From Haloplasma contractile SSD-17B (GTDB taxonomy: Bacteria > Bacillota_I > Bacilli_A > Haloplasmatales > Haloplasmataceae): a DNA stretch of 64,000 nt. The translations under genes were made by a program, and so were the position numbers. Each line of letters begins with the position of its first letter. Position 1 is the stretch's first letter. Below, piece by piece: positions 1-8,560 of the stretch. The notes below the pieces were generated by a model, which had not been told where the DNA came from, made no database searches, and saw only the letters and a list, made by a program, of their open reading frames with translations. Where the stretch lies: contig NZ_AFNU02000007.1 of assembly GCF_000215935.2 (NCBI RefSeq), positions 62,001-126,000 on the forward strand. Reading direction: 5' to 3'.

Positions 1-331
1 CACTCTTCGAAATCATAACAGGGTCAAGTACAATGTTTTGTTCGTTATAGTGTTTTAGGGTGTCTGCAATCGTTTTAATCGTCTCAACCTGAGAAACCAT
101 TCCGATTTTAACAGCACTCACCAAAATATCATCATAGATTGCTTCAATTTGCTTCTTTATGATCCCAGGGTCGATATCTTGTACTGCAAATACACCTTGT
201 GTATTCTGAGCTGTTACAGCAGTAATCACACTCATTCCAAACACTTCATGAGCTGAAAATGTTTTTAAGTCTGCCTGAATACCGGCACCTCCTGAACTAT
301 CAGACCCTGCAATTGTTAAAAGTCTCTCCAT
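1..331 (-). CDS. thiD: Hydroxymethylpyrimidine/phosphomethylpyrimidine kinase, partial (3' end outside window)
   Basis: This cytosolic kinase phosphorylates HMP and HMP-phosphate, giving the pyrimidine half of thiamine. Translating the minus strand from the ATG at 331 gives MERLLTIAGSDSSGGAGIQ, the hallmark ThiD N-terminus (pyrimidine-binding GSDSSGGAG loop), followed by the conserved stretches FGMSVITAVTAQNT and VLDPVM. About 110 of roughly 265 residues are present; the rest runs off the left edge. It begins 12 bases after the thiW stop codon, so the two genes are one operon under the upstream TPP riboswitch. Identity is clear from the motifs; which of the HMP kinase subtypes it is cannot be told from this part. 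Confidence 0.95.
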   Translation of the reverse strand, partial: MERLLTIAGSDSSGGAGIQADLKTFSAHEVFGMSVITAVTAQNTQGVFAVQDIDPGIIKKQIEAIYDDILVSAVKIGMVSQVETIKTIADTLKHYNEQNIVLDPVMISKS

Positions 332-343
332 ACTTCATCACCT

Positions 344-865
344 CTAATCAAATTTTAACGATTCATTTAAATACTCGATTACATTCGCTTCTCTTAACAC
401 ATTTACGATTACATAACCAATAACGACTCCAACTAGAGAACTTAACGTAAATGGCACGACAAATAAAAATAACGCTGCTTCTTCACTTCCTAAAAATAAC
501 TTAGCTATTGGGTATGAAACAATTGCTCCAAGAAGACCCGTTCCAATTAGCTCTCCAAGTAATGCAATAAATGCTTTTTTAGTCTTTAAGAATAAATAAC
601 CCGATAAGAAAGCTCCAATCATACTACCAGGAAATGCAAGTGGCGTTCCTGTTCCTAACATGTTACGTATTAATGATGTCACAAATGCCGATGCAACTGC
701 ATACCAAGGCCCGAGTATAATTCCACTAATGATATTCAGCGCATGCTGTACAGGAAATACCTTTGACACTCCCACATGAAGTGATAACGGTGAACTAACC
801 ACCCCTATAGTTGCAAATAAAGCGGCTAAAACAAGTTTCTTGATGTCGATACTATTCTTATTCAT
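344..865 (-). CDS. thiW: ThiW, substrate-binding (S) subunit of an energy-coupling-factor transporter for a thiamine precursor
   Basis: A membrane S-component of about 173 residues with roughly five hydrophobic segments and the ThiW family stretch around PLSLHVGVSKVFPVQHALNI. ThiW proteins are predicted to import the thiazole precursor of thiamine using a shared ECF ATPase module, which is not in this window. The ATG at 865 is preferred over the longer frame opening at 901: a GGAGAG ribosome binding site lies just before it, and the longer start would fall inside the riboswitch terminator hairpin. thiD follows after 12 bases. Specificity for thiazole is family knowledge, not visible in the sequence. 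Confidence 0.9.
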   Translation of the reverse strand: MNKNSIDIKKLVLAALFATIGVVSSPLSLHVGVSKVFPVQHALNIISGIILGPWYAVASAFVTSLIRNMLGTGTPLAFPGSMIGAFLSGYLFLKTKKAFIALLGELIGTGLLGAIVSYPIAKLFLGSEEAALFLFVVPFTLSSLVGVVIGYVIVNVLREANVIEYLNESLKFD

Positions 866-889
866 CTGTCTCTCTCCTTCAGTTATAAA

Positions 890-925
890 ACAAAAAAGCA
901 CAAACCCGATTGGAGGTCTGTGCTA
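890..925 (-). terminator. Intrinsic terminator acting as the TPP riboswitch expression platform
   Basis: On the minus strand the stem AGCACAGACC / GGTTTGTGCT (915-924 with 897-906) is followed by a run of Ts (897 down to 892). It sits between the riboswitch aptamer and the thiW start, so it is the expected transcription attenuator. Confidence 0.85.
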
Positions 926-966
926 TATTATACATTATTTAAAATAACCCTATGCTAAATATAAAA

Positions 967-1062
967 CACTTTCCTACGCTAGTATGAACTAGATCAGGTG
1001 ATTAGGGATCAAAGACATATTCGGGTCTTAATCTCAGTTGGCCTTTCCAACACTCCCAGTGC
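967..1062 (-). promoter_or_regulatory. TPP (THI element) riboswitch
   Basis: Read on the minus strand the segment contains the THI-box landmarks in order: ACTGGGAGTG at the start of helix P1, CTGAGA, ACCC, then ACCTGATCTAGTT and CTAGCGTAGG, closing with GAAAGTG that pairs with CACT. It precedes a terminator hairpin and thiW-thiD, matching the usual arrangement in which TPP binding stops transcription of thiamine genes. Confidence 0.95.
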
Positions 1063-1090
1063 TTATTGCTTATTAAATTTTCTGACACTT

Positions 1091-1450
1091 TTATAATAGC
1101 ATAGCCGTTAATTTATGGCAAGAAAAGTGTATAAAGGTCATTAACTCAACTGCATTTAGATGTGTACCGGATTCATCCAACACAGTTTCATCCATGACTA
1201 CATAGTCACTATTTGTTATGGTTAGATTGTGACTATTCGTAAATGGATTTAACTGTGAAAAACGTGAGATCGTTAGTTGATCAACATATTTCGCTACTTG
1301 TTCCGTTAGTAAACCAGAAGAAGAAACACCTATTTGATTTTTGTATGGTTTAATTTGTGTATTAAAAAGAGTTGGTACTTCACTTACAATAGGTGAATCT
1401 AGATACACAGGTTCACCTTCTATTACTAACTTATAGTCATTTGTAGGCAT
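1091..1450 (-). pseudogene. Fragment duplicating the C-terminal part of the adjacent LRR lipoprotein
   Basis: This 119-codon frame has no signal peptide. Its sequence aligns with residues of the C-terminal third of the neighbouring lipoprotein: YKLVIEGEPV corresponds to YNLVIEGEQM, GLLTEQVAKYVDQLTI to GFLTKQMANYVDQLKI, and the following block keeps the same spacing. It begins 22 bases after that gene's stop. The simplest reading is a partial tandem duplication, or a second paralog that has lost its N-terminal half. No strong ribosome binding site is visible before its ATG, and its 3' end overlaps the thi promoter, so it is probably not expressed as a functional protein. Confidence 0.6.
1093..1121 (-). 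promoter_or_regulatory. Promoter of the thiW-thiD operon
   Basis: On the minus strand TTGCCA (1116-1121) and TATTAT (1093-1098) are separated by exactly 17 bases, about 30 bases upstream of the riboswitch. The -35 and spacer overlap the last codons of the LRR-fragment reading frame that ends at 1091. Confidence 0.7.
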
Positions 1451-1472
1451 TCCTGTAATGAATGATTGCTTA

Positions 1473-3326
1473 TTAATCTAAATCGTGCCTCACTTCAATC
1501 CCCTGTGTTTCCAATACATCAATCATATTACGTGCAGCTGAATCACTATAATATTCATTCCCTTCTAGTTCAACAACTTTTAACGAATCTAGCTCATCAC
1601 TTAATAAAAATTTACCTAAAGAAGAGTCAATTAATGTTACATGTTTAATCTTTATATATTCGACATGATTTAAGTACTCTAGATAGTCTAGAATTGAATC
1701 AGTCAAATTACAGTCTTCGAATGTTAAATACTTAACCTGTGTATATGTTTCTAATCGAGATACATCTGCATGAGGCTCTTTTATCTTTAACTGATCAACA
1801 TAGTTTGCCATTTGCTTAGTTAAAAATCCATTAAGAACATTAAAATGACTCATATTTATACCTGACACTGGAAAATTAGAAAAACCTCCATCAATGAACG
1901 CTGAGCGATAATCCATCTGTTCTCCTTCAATTACAAGATTGTATGATGTACCAGGCTCTCCCGTAACCGAGATATAGATTTGATTATGCATAGGAAGAAT
2001 TAAGCTATAGTGTTGATACTCAAGGTCAAACACCCTTGTTTGACTATCCATTATCTTATAATTTCCTTCGGCATCGTAGTAGTGTAATGTAAAACTAAGG
2101 TCTGTATTGAAATCATAATCATCCGAAATTAAACGAATAGAAGTCAACATATCTTTTGCATTCTCTAATTTATAAGTATCTTGCTGTGCGTAGGAGGAAA
2201 TTGTATTTCGTTCAATGCTATTTATAGAAGTTGAGAACTCATTACCGTATTCAGGTGTAGCGTGATACAGTACGGTTACTCCTTTGTTCCTTAAATCTTT
2301 AATCACCTCATAAGCTTCAGGTGTAATTGGGTTTTCTGATAAATTAATTGTTAAATTCGATTCAACCTCTCGATGATCATATAATGTTTCTAATGGGTCA
2401 ATATTAGTTAATGAATTGTTCGCTATGTTTAATGTTGTTAAATTAGAAAAATACTGTAGCCCCTCAACATTCGAAATTAAATGTGGAGTTATATCAAGTG
2501 TTGTCATCTTAGAAGCAGAATCTTCATTCAATAAATTACGGTCATCAAAGTTAATATAATTATAAAACCATTCATCTAACTTGATATCATTAAATTGAAT
2601 CGCTTTAGCATCTTGATCAAAGGCTTTTTTAGAAATCTCTAGTTCATAGTCAAACCCTCGTTCTCTAATTAATCTTTCTAATTCAGGATCTGTTACGAAT
2701 GCTCTAGTTGGTTGTTTAACAAGAACATACAGCCTTTTAGCTGTTCCCATGTAATAAAATGCATTATCTTGATTTGTCTGATCAGGGTCACCTATTGGCA
2801 AATACTGCCTTAAACTTTCAATAAAGCCTGCATTATTCTCAACAAAGACCTGTATGAAGTTTTCTTTTAGTCCAGTAAACTCTGTAGTTCCTGTTATGCT
2901 AACATAGTTTGCTTCATCTTCGCTTAAATCAATAGAGAAAAAATCATAAGGATTATCTATATTTACATGATCTTCAACCGTAAGATCAGTTATCTCAGTA
3001 GGTTCCCCATACTCTTCTATAGAATGTTCTTTCTTAATAATTACAACCATACGTTCAACATATTGTTCTCCATCTGAATCCTCAATCATGTAGGTGATTC
3101 GAGACCAACCCTCAGAGTAGGTATTAAACTCTCGTACTTTAATTTCTACATCCTCTTTTGTATAACCCTCACTTACTGTTATATAATCCTGGAAGTTTAC
3201 CTCACTTCCTACCTTAACCTTAATACTCCTTGGTACTGATAGAATACTTTCATCTTCAGTCTTCTCAAAACACCCCGATAATAACAACACTACTGTTAAA
3301 CAGCATAAAATAATTACTTTTCGCAT
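1473..3326 (-). CDS. Surface lipoprotein with Ig-like N-terminal region and leucine-rich repeats
   Basis: A secreted lipoprotein of about 617 residues: an N-terminal MRKVIILCCLTVVLLLSGC gives a clear signal peptide with lipobox LSGC. A first region of about 90 residues looks like an Ig-type beta domain (VKVGSEVNFQDYITV). The middle contains a short LRR block (VEGLQYFSNLTTLNIANNS, LTNIDPLETL) like that in the giant lipoprotein at 40466-45502, followed by a beta-rich stretch and a further LRR-like end. The ATG at 3326 follows an AAGGGGAG ribosome binding site, so the longer frame from 3362 is not used. A partial copy of its C-terminal half lies immediately downstream. Its binding partner is unknown. 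Confidence 0.75.
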   Translation of the reverse strand: MRKVIILCCLTVVLLLSGCFEKTEDESILSVPRSIKVKVGSEVNFQDYITVSEGYTKEDVEIKVREFNTYSEGWSRITYMIEDSDGEQYVERMVVIIKKEHSIEEYGEPTEITDLTVEDHVNIDNPYDFFSIDLSEDEANYVSITGTTEFTGLKENFIQVFVENNAGFIESLRQYLPIGDPDQTNQDNAFYYMGTAKRLYVLVKQPTRAFVTDPELERLIRERGFDYELEISKKAFDQDAKAIQFNDIKLDEWFYNYINFDDRNLLNEDSASKMTTLDITPHLISNVEGLQYFSNLTTLNIANNSLTNIDPLETLYDHREVESNLTINLSENPITPEAYEVIKDLRNKGVTVLYHATPEYGNEFSTSINSIERNTISSYAQQDTYKLENAKDMLTSIRLISDDYDFNTDLSFTLHYYDAEGNYKIMDSQTRVFDLEYQHYSLILPMHNQIYISVTGEPGTSYNLVIEGEQMDYRSAFIDGGFSNFPVSGINMSHFNVLNGFLTKQMANYVDQLKIKEPHADVSRLETYTQVKYLTFEDCNLTDSILDYLEYLNHVEYIKIKHVTLIDSSLGKFLLSDELDSLKVVELEGNEYYSDSAARNMIDVLETQGIEVRHDLD

Positions 3327-3441
3327 AATAACTCCCCTTTCATTTAGTCCTTTTAATAACATATCATATTCTTTATTGTTTGTTTGTCGAATATAGTCAG
3401 ATTTAATGGTATTAACTTCCTTAATAACACCTAAACAACAT

Positions 3442-3481
3442 AAAAAGGCCTGTTATCAAATACTAAATTACAGGCCTTTTG
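3442..3481 (-). terminator. Intrinsic terminator after pcp
   Basis: Stem AAAAGGCCTGT / ACAGGCCTTTT flanked by T/A runs, 20 bases beyond the pcp stop codon. It is nearly symmetrical and could work in both directions. Confidence 0.85.
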
Positions 3482-3501
3482 TTGTATGTCATTAGTTTAT
3501 A

Positions 3502-4107
3502 TTATTCATCTAACGCTTCAATCATGACTGTCATTGCTCGAATGAGATCATGATGTGACCAACTTGGTAATCTTGAGTTAAGCGTTGCAAGCTCGTGTGA
3601 AGCGGGAATGTGAATGAATCCCGACCGCACATCTTTATCCATTAAATGACTATAATGAAGCATCGTATACATCACGTTATTACATAGGTAAGTTCCTGCT
3701 GTATTTGAAATTTTAGCAGGTAATTGCTCTTCTTTAAGTCGGTCTACAAAGCGGCGAATGGGTAAGGTTGAAAAGTATCCATCCGGTCCACCCTCTACAA
3801 CCTTTTCATCTTGAGGAGTACGTCCGGTATTATCTTTTACACCATCATTACAATTAATAGCAATGCGCTCTGGTGTTATACAGTGACGTCCTCCCGCAAG
3901 TCCTAAAGAAATCACCACATCTGGCTTAACTGCTTCATAATGTTCGATTAACTCATTTCCTGATTTATTAAAATCAACTGATAGTACTCTACCTTCTACA
4001 ACGTAGTTTCCAATCGTTTTTCCATTCAACTCGTTAACAATCTCTTCTGTCGGATTTAGTTTATGATCCAAAAATGGTACAAATCCAGTTAATAATAATG
4101 TCTTCAT
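3502..4107 (-). CDS. pcp: Pyroglutamyl-peptidase I
   Basis: A cytosolic cysteine peptidase (family C15) that removes N-terminal pyroglutamate from peptides. The length of 201 residues is typical, with the N-terminal MKTLLLTGFVPF match and the complete catalytic triad visible: Glu80 (ITPERIAIN), Cys142 (NTAGTYLCNN) and His166 (SGFIHIPASHE). It starts at the ATG at 4107 and is monocistronic, closed by a strong terminator at 3442-3481. Nothing in the surroundings suggests a special role beyond peptide turnover. Confidence 0.96.
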   Translation of the reverse strand: MKTLLLTGFVPFLDHKLNPTEEIVNELNGKTIGNYVVEGRVLSVDFNKSGNELIEHYEAVKPDVVISLGLAGGRHCITPERIAINCNDGVKDNTGRTPQDEKVVEGGPDGYFSTLPIRRFVDRLKEEQLPAKISNTAGTYLCNNVMYTMLHYSHLMDKDVRSGFIHIPASHELATLNSRLPSWSHHDLIRAMTVMIEALDE

Positions 4108-4172
4108 ACAGTTCCTTCCCTTCTATATTAAGTTTGTAACCTTGTATCTCCCAAGAATCAAGATTACACTCA

Positions 4173-5603
4173 TTAAACTTCTGCTACTGCTTCTAATTTT
4201 TCTTTTTTCGATATAACTTCAATGTCTTTCCATTTTCCTGACATAAAACGTAGTGTCATGAGTAATGCTCTTACGGCTACATCAAACGCCATCCCTAACC
4301 AGAATCCAGCAAGTCCAAGTCCGAAATGATAACCTAGGATATAAGCAAGTAGTACGCGGAATCCCCAGTTTCCAATAACCGTTATAATCATAACCCATGT
4401 TGTATCCCCTGCACCTCTTAAACCGCCAGAAAATGCGAGTACAAGAGCAAGTAATGGCTGAACTACCAAGATGATACGAATAGATGTTACTGCATAACCT
4501 ACAGCTAAGTCATCTCCAATAAAAATTCGAGCGATTGGTTCTGCAAATATGAATAGAACGATCGAAAACGGAACCATTAAGATCATCACAAGGAGTGACG
4601 CTTGTTTTCCATAGCGTTCTGCCAACTCTTCTTTTCCTGCTCCTAGACTTTGACCCACTAATGTTGTTGCTGCTACACTGAACCCAAACCCTGGCATAAT
4701 TAACAGCATATTCACACGCATAACAATTTCATTCGCTGCTATATTAGCAGACTCCTGGGCTTGAGTTATACCTATTCCTGCTATTAATGCAGTAAATAAA
4801 AGTGTACTACTCTGTCTTGCGAATTGTTCAAATGATGAAGGAAGCCCAATTTTAAAAATACTCTTTAAAATCACAGTATCAAACTTAAACTTTAAATATT
4901 TGAACGCTAACTTTAAATGTGATTTTCCTTTGATTAAAATTGCAATACCAACTAGACATCCTGTCGTTCTACCTATTGCTGTTCCAATCCCTACACCAAC
5001 AGCTCCCATCTCTGGAAAGAACCATATACCGTTAATGAATAGGAAGTTAAACGTTACATTAGTCAAGTTCGTAATGATCATTAACACCATTGGTGTTTTC
5101 ATATCCCCTACACCTTGAAAAACAGCATTAATAATCATTAAAGGGAATCCAAAAATCATTGATGCCAAAACGATTTTAATATATATACTTCCATCTCTTA
5201 AAATAGCAACATCTGGTTGACTCATTCTTGATAACATGAGTTCTAGTAAATTTCTTGCAAAAAATAAACCGATTAGAGCGAAGACCCCAGCCATTAAGAC
5301 GGCCATCATCAACGACTGCCATAAGATCTCATTTCCTTTTTCTTTCTTTCCTGCACCGATATAATGAGCAACAAGAGCAGTCGAACCGATTGATAACGCT
5401 GTAAATGCACCGAGTATAATAAATACTATTCGATTACTCACACCAACAGCGCCAATAGCTGATTTTCCCAAATTACCAACCATAGCTAAATCAACGGTAC
5501 CTACTAAACTTTGTAAAAATAAACGTAAAATTGCCGGCCATGCTAGAATTAAGATGTTTCGTCTCATCTGCCTGGGCCGTGGATCATCACTGATCACATT
5601 CAT
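4173..5603 (-). CDS. MATE family multidrug/metabolite exporter
   Basis: An inner-membrane antiporter of about 476 residues with 12 predicted membrane helices in two related halves. Family landmarks are the early GTVDLAMVGNLGKSAIGAVG segment, ALIAGIGITQAQESANIAANEI at the start of the second half and the VAATTLVGQSLGAGKEELA motif. The ATG at 5603 is chosen because AAGGGG lies ten bases before it. The substrate cannot be told; MATE proteins export cationic drugs or metabolites using a Na+ or H+ gradient. The gene stands alone, downstream of a 0.6-kb gap. Confidence 0.92.
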   Translation of the reverse strand: MNVISDDPRPRQMRRNILILAWPAILRLFLQSLVGTVDLAMVGNLGKSAIGAVGVSNRIVFIILGAFTALSIGSTALVAHYIGAGKKEKGNEILWQSLMMAVLMAGVFALIGLFFARNLLELMLSRMSQPDVAILRDGSIYIKIVLASMIFGFPLMIINAVFQGVGDMKTPMVLMIITNLTNVTFNFLFINGIWFFPEMGAVGVGIGTAIGRTTGCLVGIAILIKGKSHLKLAFKYLKFKFDTVILKSIFKIGLPSSFEQFARQSSTLLFTALIAGIGITQAQESANIAANEIVMRVNMLLIMPGFGFSVAATTLVGQSLGAGKEELAERYGKQASLLVMILMVPFSIVLFIFAEPIARIFIGDDLAVGYAVTSIRIILVVQPLLALVLAFSGGLRGAGDTTWVMIITVIGNWGFRVLLAYILGYHFGLGLAGFWLGMAFDVAVRALLMTLRFMSGKWKDIEVISKKEKLEAVAEV

Positions 5604-6050
5604 GTGTATTACCCCTTTTCCTTCTTTTGTTTTCAAATTTATTAACTATATTAATATATAATACTACAACTTGGAAAATATTTCATCCCTTTTAATCACG
5701 ATTTTATGTCCATAAATGACCCTAAAATGCCGATTATTCACTTATATCTATATTATACGCTGATTAAATTTTTATATATAAATGTTACATATGTAAAGTA
5801 TTTTTCAGAATTTTATAGTACCCCGTGTTCAAATTTGTAATGTTGCAATATTTTATAGTTAATATCTTATTAAACTACATTAGTAATCGTAAAAAAGTCC
5901 AAGTATATAAATCAATTTAGATTGATCATTTTAAAATTAGTTTATATCTAATAATTTTGTATTAAATTTTGTTGCTTAATGAGAACCCTGCATTCTTATA
6001 AACTAATTAATTCCCTAATGAAATACGGTCATTAATTACTACGACTAATA

Positions 6051-6092
6051 AAAAAATGAGACCAATACAATCAAAAACTGGTCTCATTTTCA
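6051..6092 (-). terminator. Second (back-up) intrinsic terminator
   Basis: Stem AATGAGACC / GGTCTCATT followed on the minus strand by seven Ts. It lies about 100 bases beyond the first terminator of the membrane-protein gene ending at 6229. Confidence 0.75.
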
Positions 6093-6192
6093 TTTTGTTA
6101 ATTCTTATACTGTTAATCATGATTATAAAATTTTAATTTGAAGTTCGAATTTTCATACAACAAAATTCTTAGCATGCATACTTTTTAAATAG

Positions 6193-6224
6193 AAACCCAG
6201 ATTCTATAATAGAATCCGGGTTTT
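6193..6224 (-). terminator. Intrinsic terminator after the membrane-protein gene ending at 6229
   Basis: Stem AAACCCGGATTCTA / TAGAATCTGGGTTT with a minimal loop, five bases beyond the stop codon on the minus strand. Confidence 0.85.
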
Positions 6225-6228
6225 AATC

Positions 6229-8019
6229 TTAATCTCTTAGTTCATACCTAAAGGGTTCATCACTAAAAAGTAGTTCATCTTCAAATATGACTGGATTTTT
6301 TTGATACACAAATGGTATTGGTTGTGAAGGTTTAATAAGATTTAATGCATAGTTATTTAATAAATATAATGGAACCGACAATTTATTATTAAAACGGGGA
6401 TTTGATCCATTATAATAATCATAACTTACATATTTTCCATCATCATTTTTTTGAGTATGATAGTGTTCTAGCTTATATCCATAAGTCTCTTTACTAGGTA
6501 AACTCGTAAAGTTATAAAATCCTAAATATTCCTTAATTGTAATACGATCATAGGAAACATATGAAGATAAATAACAACTTTGCCTATTTATAAACGCAGT
6601 TCCATTAAATAGTTGTTCACTGTAGTAGTTTTTATTATAGAGTTTGCGGTAGAAATAGGTAGTTTTGCTTGGATAATAACGATATTTATATTCATTTCTC
6701 TTAATAAGCTCACCGTCAATAACTACTTTACTTTTAACATCAACTAATTCTTTTATTGCATCATATGATTTTTTTACAGAATCGTTATCACGTGCAATAT
6801 AGGTAGTTTGCTCAAACCCTGATGTGTTATTAATTATGTACCCTTTGTAGAGTTGACCAGTATATTGATCTGGTATGTCAGTTGAATAATAAACATTATA
6901 TAAGTCCTCAAACACTTGACCATGAATCAAGTCACGTCGGTCAACATCGATGACATAATCCCAATCTTCCCATGCAAAGTCAGAAGCCGTATTTTTAATA
7001 AGTCTACTACGATACTCAACTTTTGATAATGGATCTAAACCTTTAACTAACAAAGGATTAAACTTCTCATTACTTTTGAAATCAATTTTATAGTACTTAT
7101 AATAATCTGTTTGTATTGAATGAAGAGTCGGTGAATAGTACGCTTCATACGTTTGGTCCGCAGGTACAAGCTTTTGTTGGTATGTATTTTCGACTATTCT
7201 TTTATCGTATGTTACTTCATACAAGTTCGTTTTATTATTTTGAATTCTGTATAATTTATAAAATGTTTCAATTTCATAATACGTTACTTTTCCTCTACTA
7301 TCATAGTGATACGTTACCGTTGATTCAATTTTATATTCTTCCTGCTTAGATAACGATGCATCTGTAATCGTATGCTCAGACACGTTGAATGTTAGGACTT
7401 CACCTTCATCTGTTTCAATACGATTAACATCCTCTAACTCGGGACAAGACCCAGTATATTGGGAATTATAAATTAAATTATTATAATCATCATAATACGA
7501 ACATCCATATAACGGTGGTATCACATAGTTGTTTAAATAGGATAGTTGGAATTTACTGATTAAACCAACCGTTACAAATGTAACAACAATAATAAATCCT
7601 TTAATCATTCTAATTTTAAAAAGTCCTAATGCTTTCTTTTCAAATTGTGTGTAGATCTTTAGTGCAATGTAAATAAAGAATACCGACATGACAATAAATA
7701 ATAGAAATTGTTTAATAATGAAAGCTGTAGAATTATACGAGATATCCGATAAAATTACCGTTCCAAATAAACTAATAATGAATAAGCTATCAAGGATTAA
7801 TCGTCTATGAGTTGATTTTTTAATCAGTTTTAACTCAATTATAGGTGTTACAATCGTTCTCTTTAATATAGGAAAACTGAGATAGATGACGATATAAATT
7901 AGAGAGAGCACGGCTAAACTTTGATTAGTAAACTCGATGTTATCAGTGATTACACCTATAATAGCAAACCAAATGATCGGCATCAGTATATTAATTAACA
8001 TATTTCGTTTTTTATTCAT
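6229..8019 (-). CDS. Large membrane protein, tandem paralog family, copy 1
   Basis: Not a family I recognise. The 596-residue protein has about five hydrophobic helices in the first 175 residues and then a long hydrophilic, tyrosine-rich, probably extracellular domain. Immediately after the last helix comes a signature shared by all copies: PPLYGCSYYDDYNNLIY followed by GSCPEL, giving two conserved cysteines. All copies also end with a match to YQKNPxxFEDxLLFxDE. The start at 8019 follows AGGAGGAAC. It is the second gene of a pair with the small membrane protein 8066-8422; a hairpin after that gene's stop codon pairs with this gene's ribosome binding site. Function unknown; the two proteins probably act together in the envelope. 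Confidence 0.7.
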   Translation of the reverse strand: MNKKRNMLINILMPIIWFAIIGVITDNIEFTNQSLAVLSLIYIVIYLSFPILKRTIVTPIIELKLIKKSTHRRLILDSLFIISLFGTVILSDISYNSTAFIIKQFLLFIVMSVFFIYIALKIYTQFEKKALGLFKIRMIKGFIIVVTFVTVGLISKFQLSYLNNYVIPPLYGCSYYDDYNNLIYNSQYTGSCPELEDVNRIETDEGEVLTFNVSEHTITDASLSKQEEYKIESTVTYHYDSRGKVTYYEIETFYKLYRIQNNKTNLYEVTYDKRIVENTYQQKLVPADQTYEAYYSPTLHSIQTDYYKYYKIDFKSNEKFNPLLVKGLDPLSKVEYRSRLIKNTASDFAWEDWDYVIDVDRRDLIHGQVFEDLYNVYYSTDIPDQYTGQLYKGYIINNTSGFEQTTYIARDNDSVKKSYDAIKELVDVKSKVVIDGELIKRNEYKYRYYPSKTTYFYRKLYNKNYYSEQLFNGTAFINRQSCYLSSYVSYDRITIKEYLGFYNFTSLPSKETYGYKLEHYHTQKNDDGKYVSYDYYNGSNPRFNNKLSVPLYLLNNYALNLIKPSQPIPFVYQKNPVIFEDELLFSDEPFRYELRD

Positions 8020-8023
8020 AATT

Positions 8024-8064
8024 CGTTCCTCCTAATTATTAATTTTTTTTAATTAAGAGAAACG
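8024..8064 (-). promoter_or_regulatory. Intergenic hairpin that hides the ribosome binding site of copy 1
   Basis: On the minus strand CGTTTCTC (8057-8064), two bases after the TGA stop of the upstream gene, pairs with GAGGAACG (8024-8031), which contains the Shine-Dalgarno of the next gene; the adjoining TTAATT/AATTAA extend the stem. The same arrangement recurs at 12938-12976. It should make translation of the large gene depend on ribosomes finishing the small one. Confidence 0.6.
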
Positions 8065-8065
8065 A

Positions 8066-8422
8066 TCAACACCTGAACACCATCAACTGTCTATTTAGTA
8101 GCCTTTTTGTACATTTGTTCGTCCTTATTCTGAATGTATAAACTGACGACTCTGTATTAATTCGGAATGGTGGAACTTCAAACGATACGCTGACCTTGCT
8201 AATTAGGAGTGATGGTAAGTAAAGAACAATCAAACTATATAAAGGTATTGCTAACAGGATTAAAAAATAGAACTTAGTGTTTGACGACTCAAGATGGCTA
8301 TATTCAAGGGCCGGTGTTGAAATTTGCATTAACTTACTTAAATGATTTGCTGCCCAAAACAGTAGAATTGCAGTAAATATGACATACTTAGCGTTTTTAT
8401 TCTTAAGAAATGTTGTGTACAA
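8066..8422 (-). CDS. Small membrane protein paired with copy 1
   Basis: A 118-residue protein with two hydrophobic helices (about residues 13-33 and 50-75) and a basic C-terminal tail ending in RQLMVFRC. It is a paralog of the protein at 12980-13342, which shares LMQIS(T/S)P, the second helix followed by YLP, and the same terminal (V)xRC. The frame opens with TTG preceded by GGGGG at good distance, and the paralog has the same TTG/GGGGG layout, which supports this unusual start. Its own promoter is at 8452-8480. Function is unknown; conservation of the pair suggests a complex with the large partner. Confidence 0.65.
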   Translation of the reverse strand: MYTTFLKNKNAKYVIFTAILLFWAANHLSKLMQISTPALEYSHLESSNTKFYFLILLAIPLYSLIVLYLPSLLISKVSVSFEVPPFRINTESSVYTFRIRTNKCTKRLLNRQLMVFRC

Positions 8423-8451
8423 ACTTCACACCCCCTTATTCTTTAAAATTA

Positions 8452-8480
8452 ATTATATGCTAAAGAATGGTAAAATTCAA
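8452..8480 (-). promoter_or_regulatory. Promoter of membrane-protein pair 1
   Basis: TTGAAT (8475-8480) and TATAAT (8452-8457) with a 17-base spacer, the -10 preceded by GCA. The same spacing and CATATAAT -10 occur upstream of the other two intact paralogs. Confidence 0.7.
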
Positions 8481-8560
8481 TATTATTTAAAGACTTCTCT
8501 TATTATAAAAATAGACTAGCCTCTAACGGGTAAAGGCTGCCTATATCTTAGCTAGTTAAT

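Larger units (their letters stand above)
5637..6228. other. Gene-free AT-rich interval
   Basis: No convincing reading frame. The interval contains the upstream region of the MATE gene and, at its right end, two successive intrinsic terminators (6051-6092 and 6193-6224). Nothing else was recognised. Confidence 0.6.

Noticed and set aside
865-901. Longer thiW start at 901
   Set aside because: It lies in the riboswitch terminator and lacks a ribosome binding site; the ATG at 865 has one.
1091-1450. Continuation of the LRR lipoprotein by frameshift
   Set aside because: The fragment repeats a part already present in the lipoprotein rather than continuing it, so duplication is the better explanation.
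4900-5118. Plus-strand frame opposite the MATE gene
   Set aside because: Antisense shadow of a conserved membrane protein; no start signal or family.
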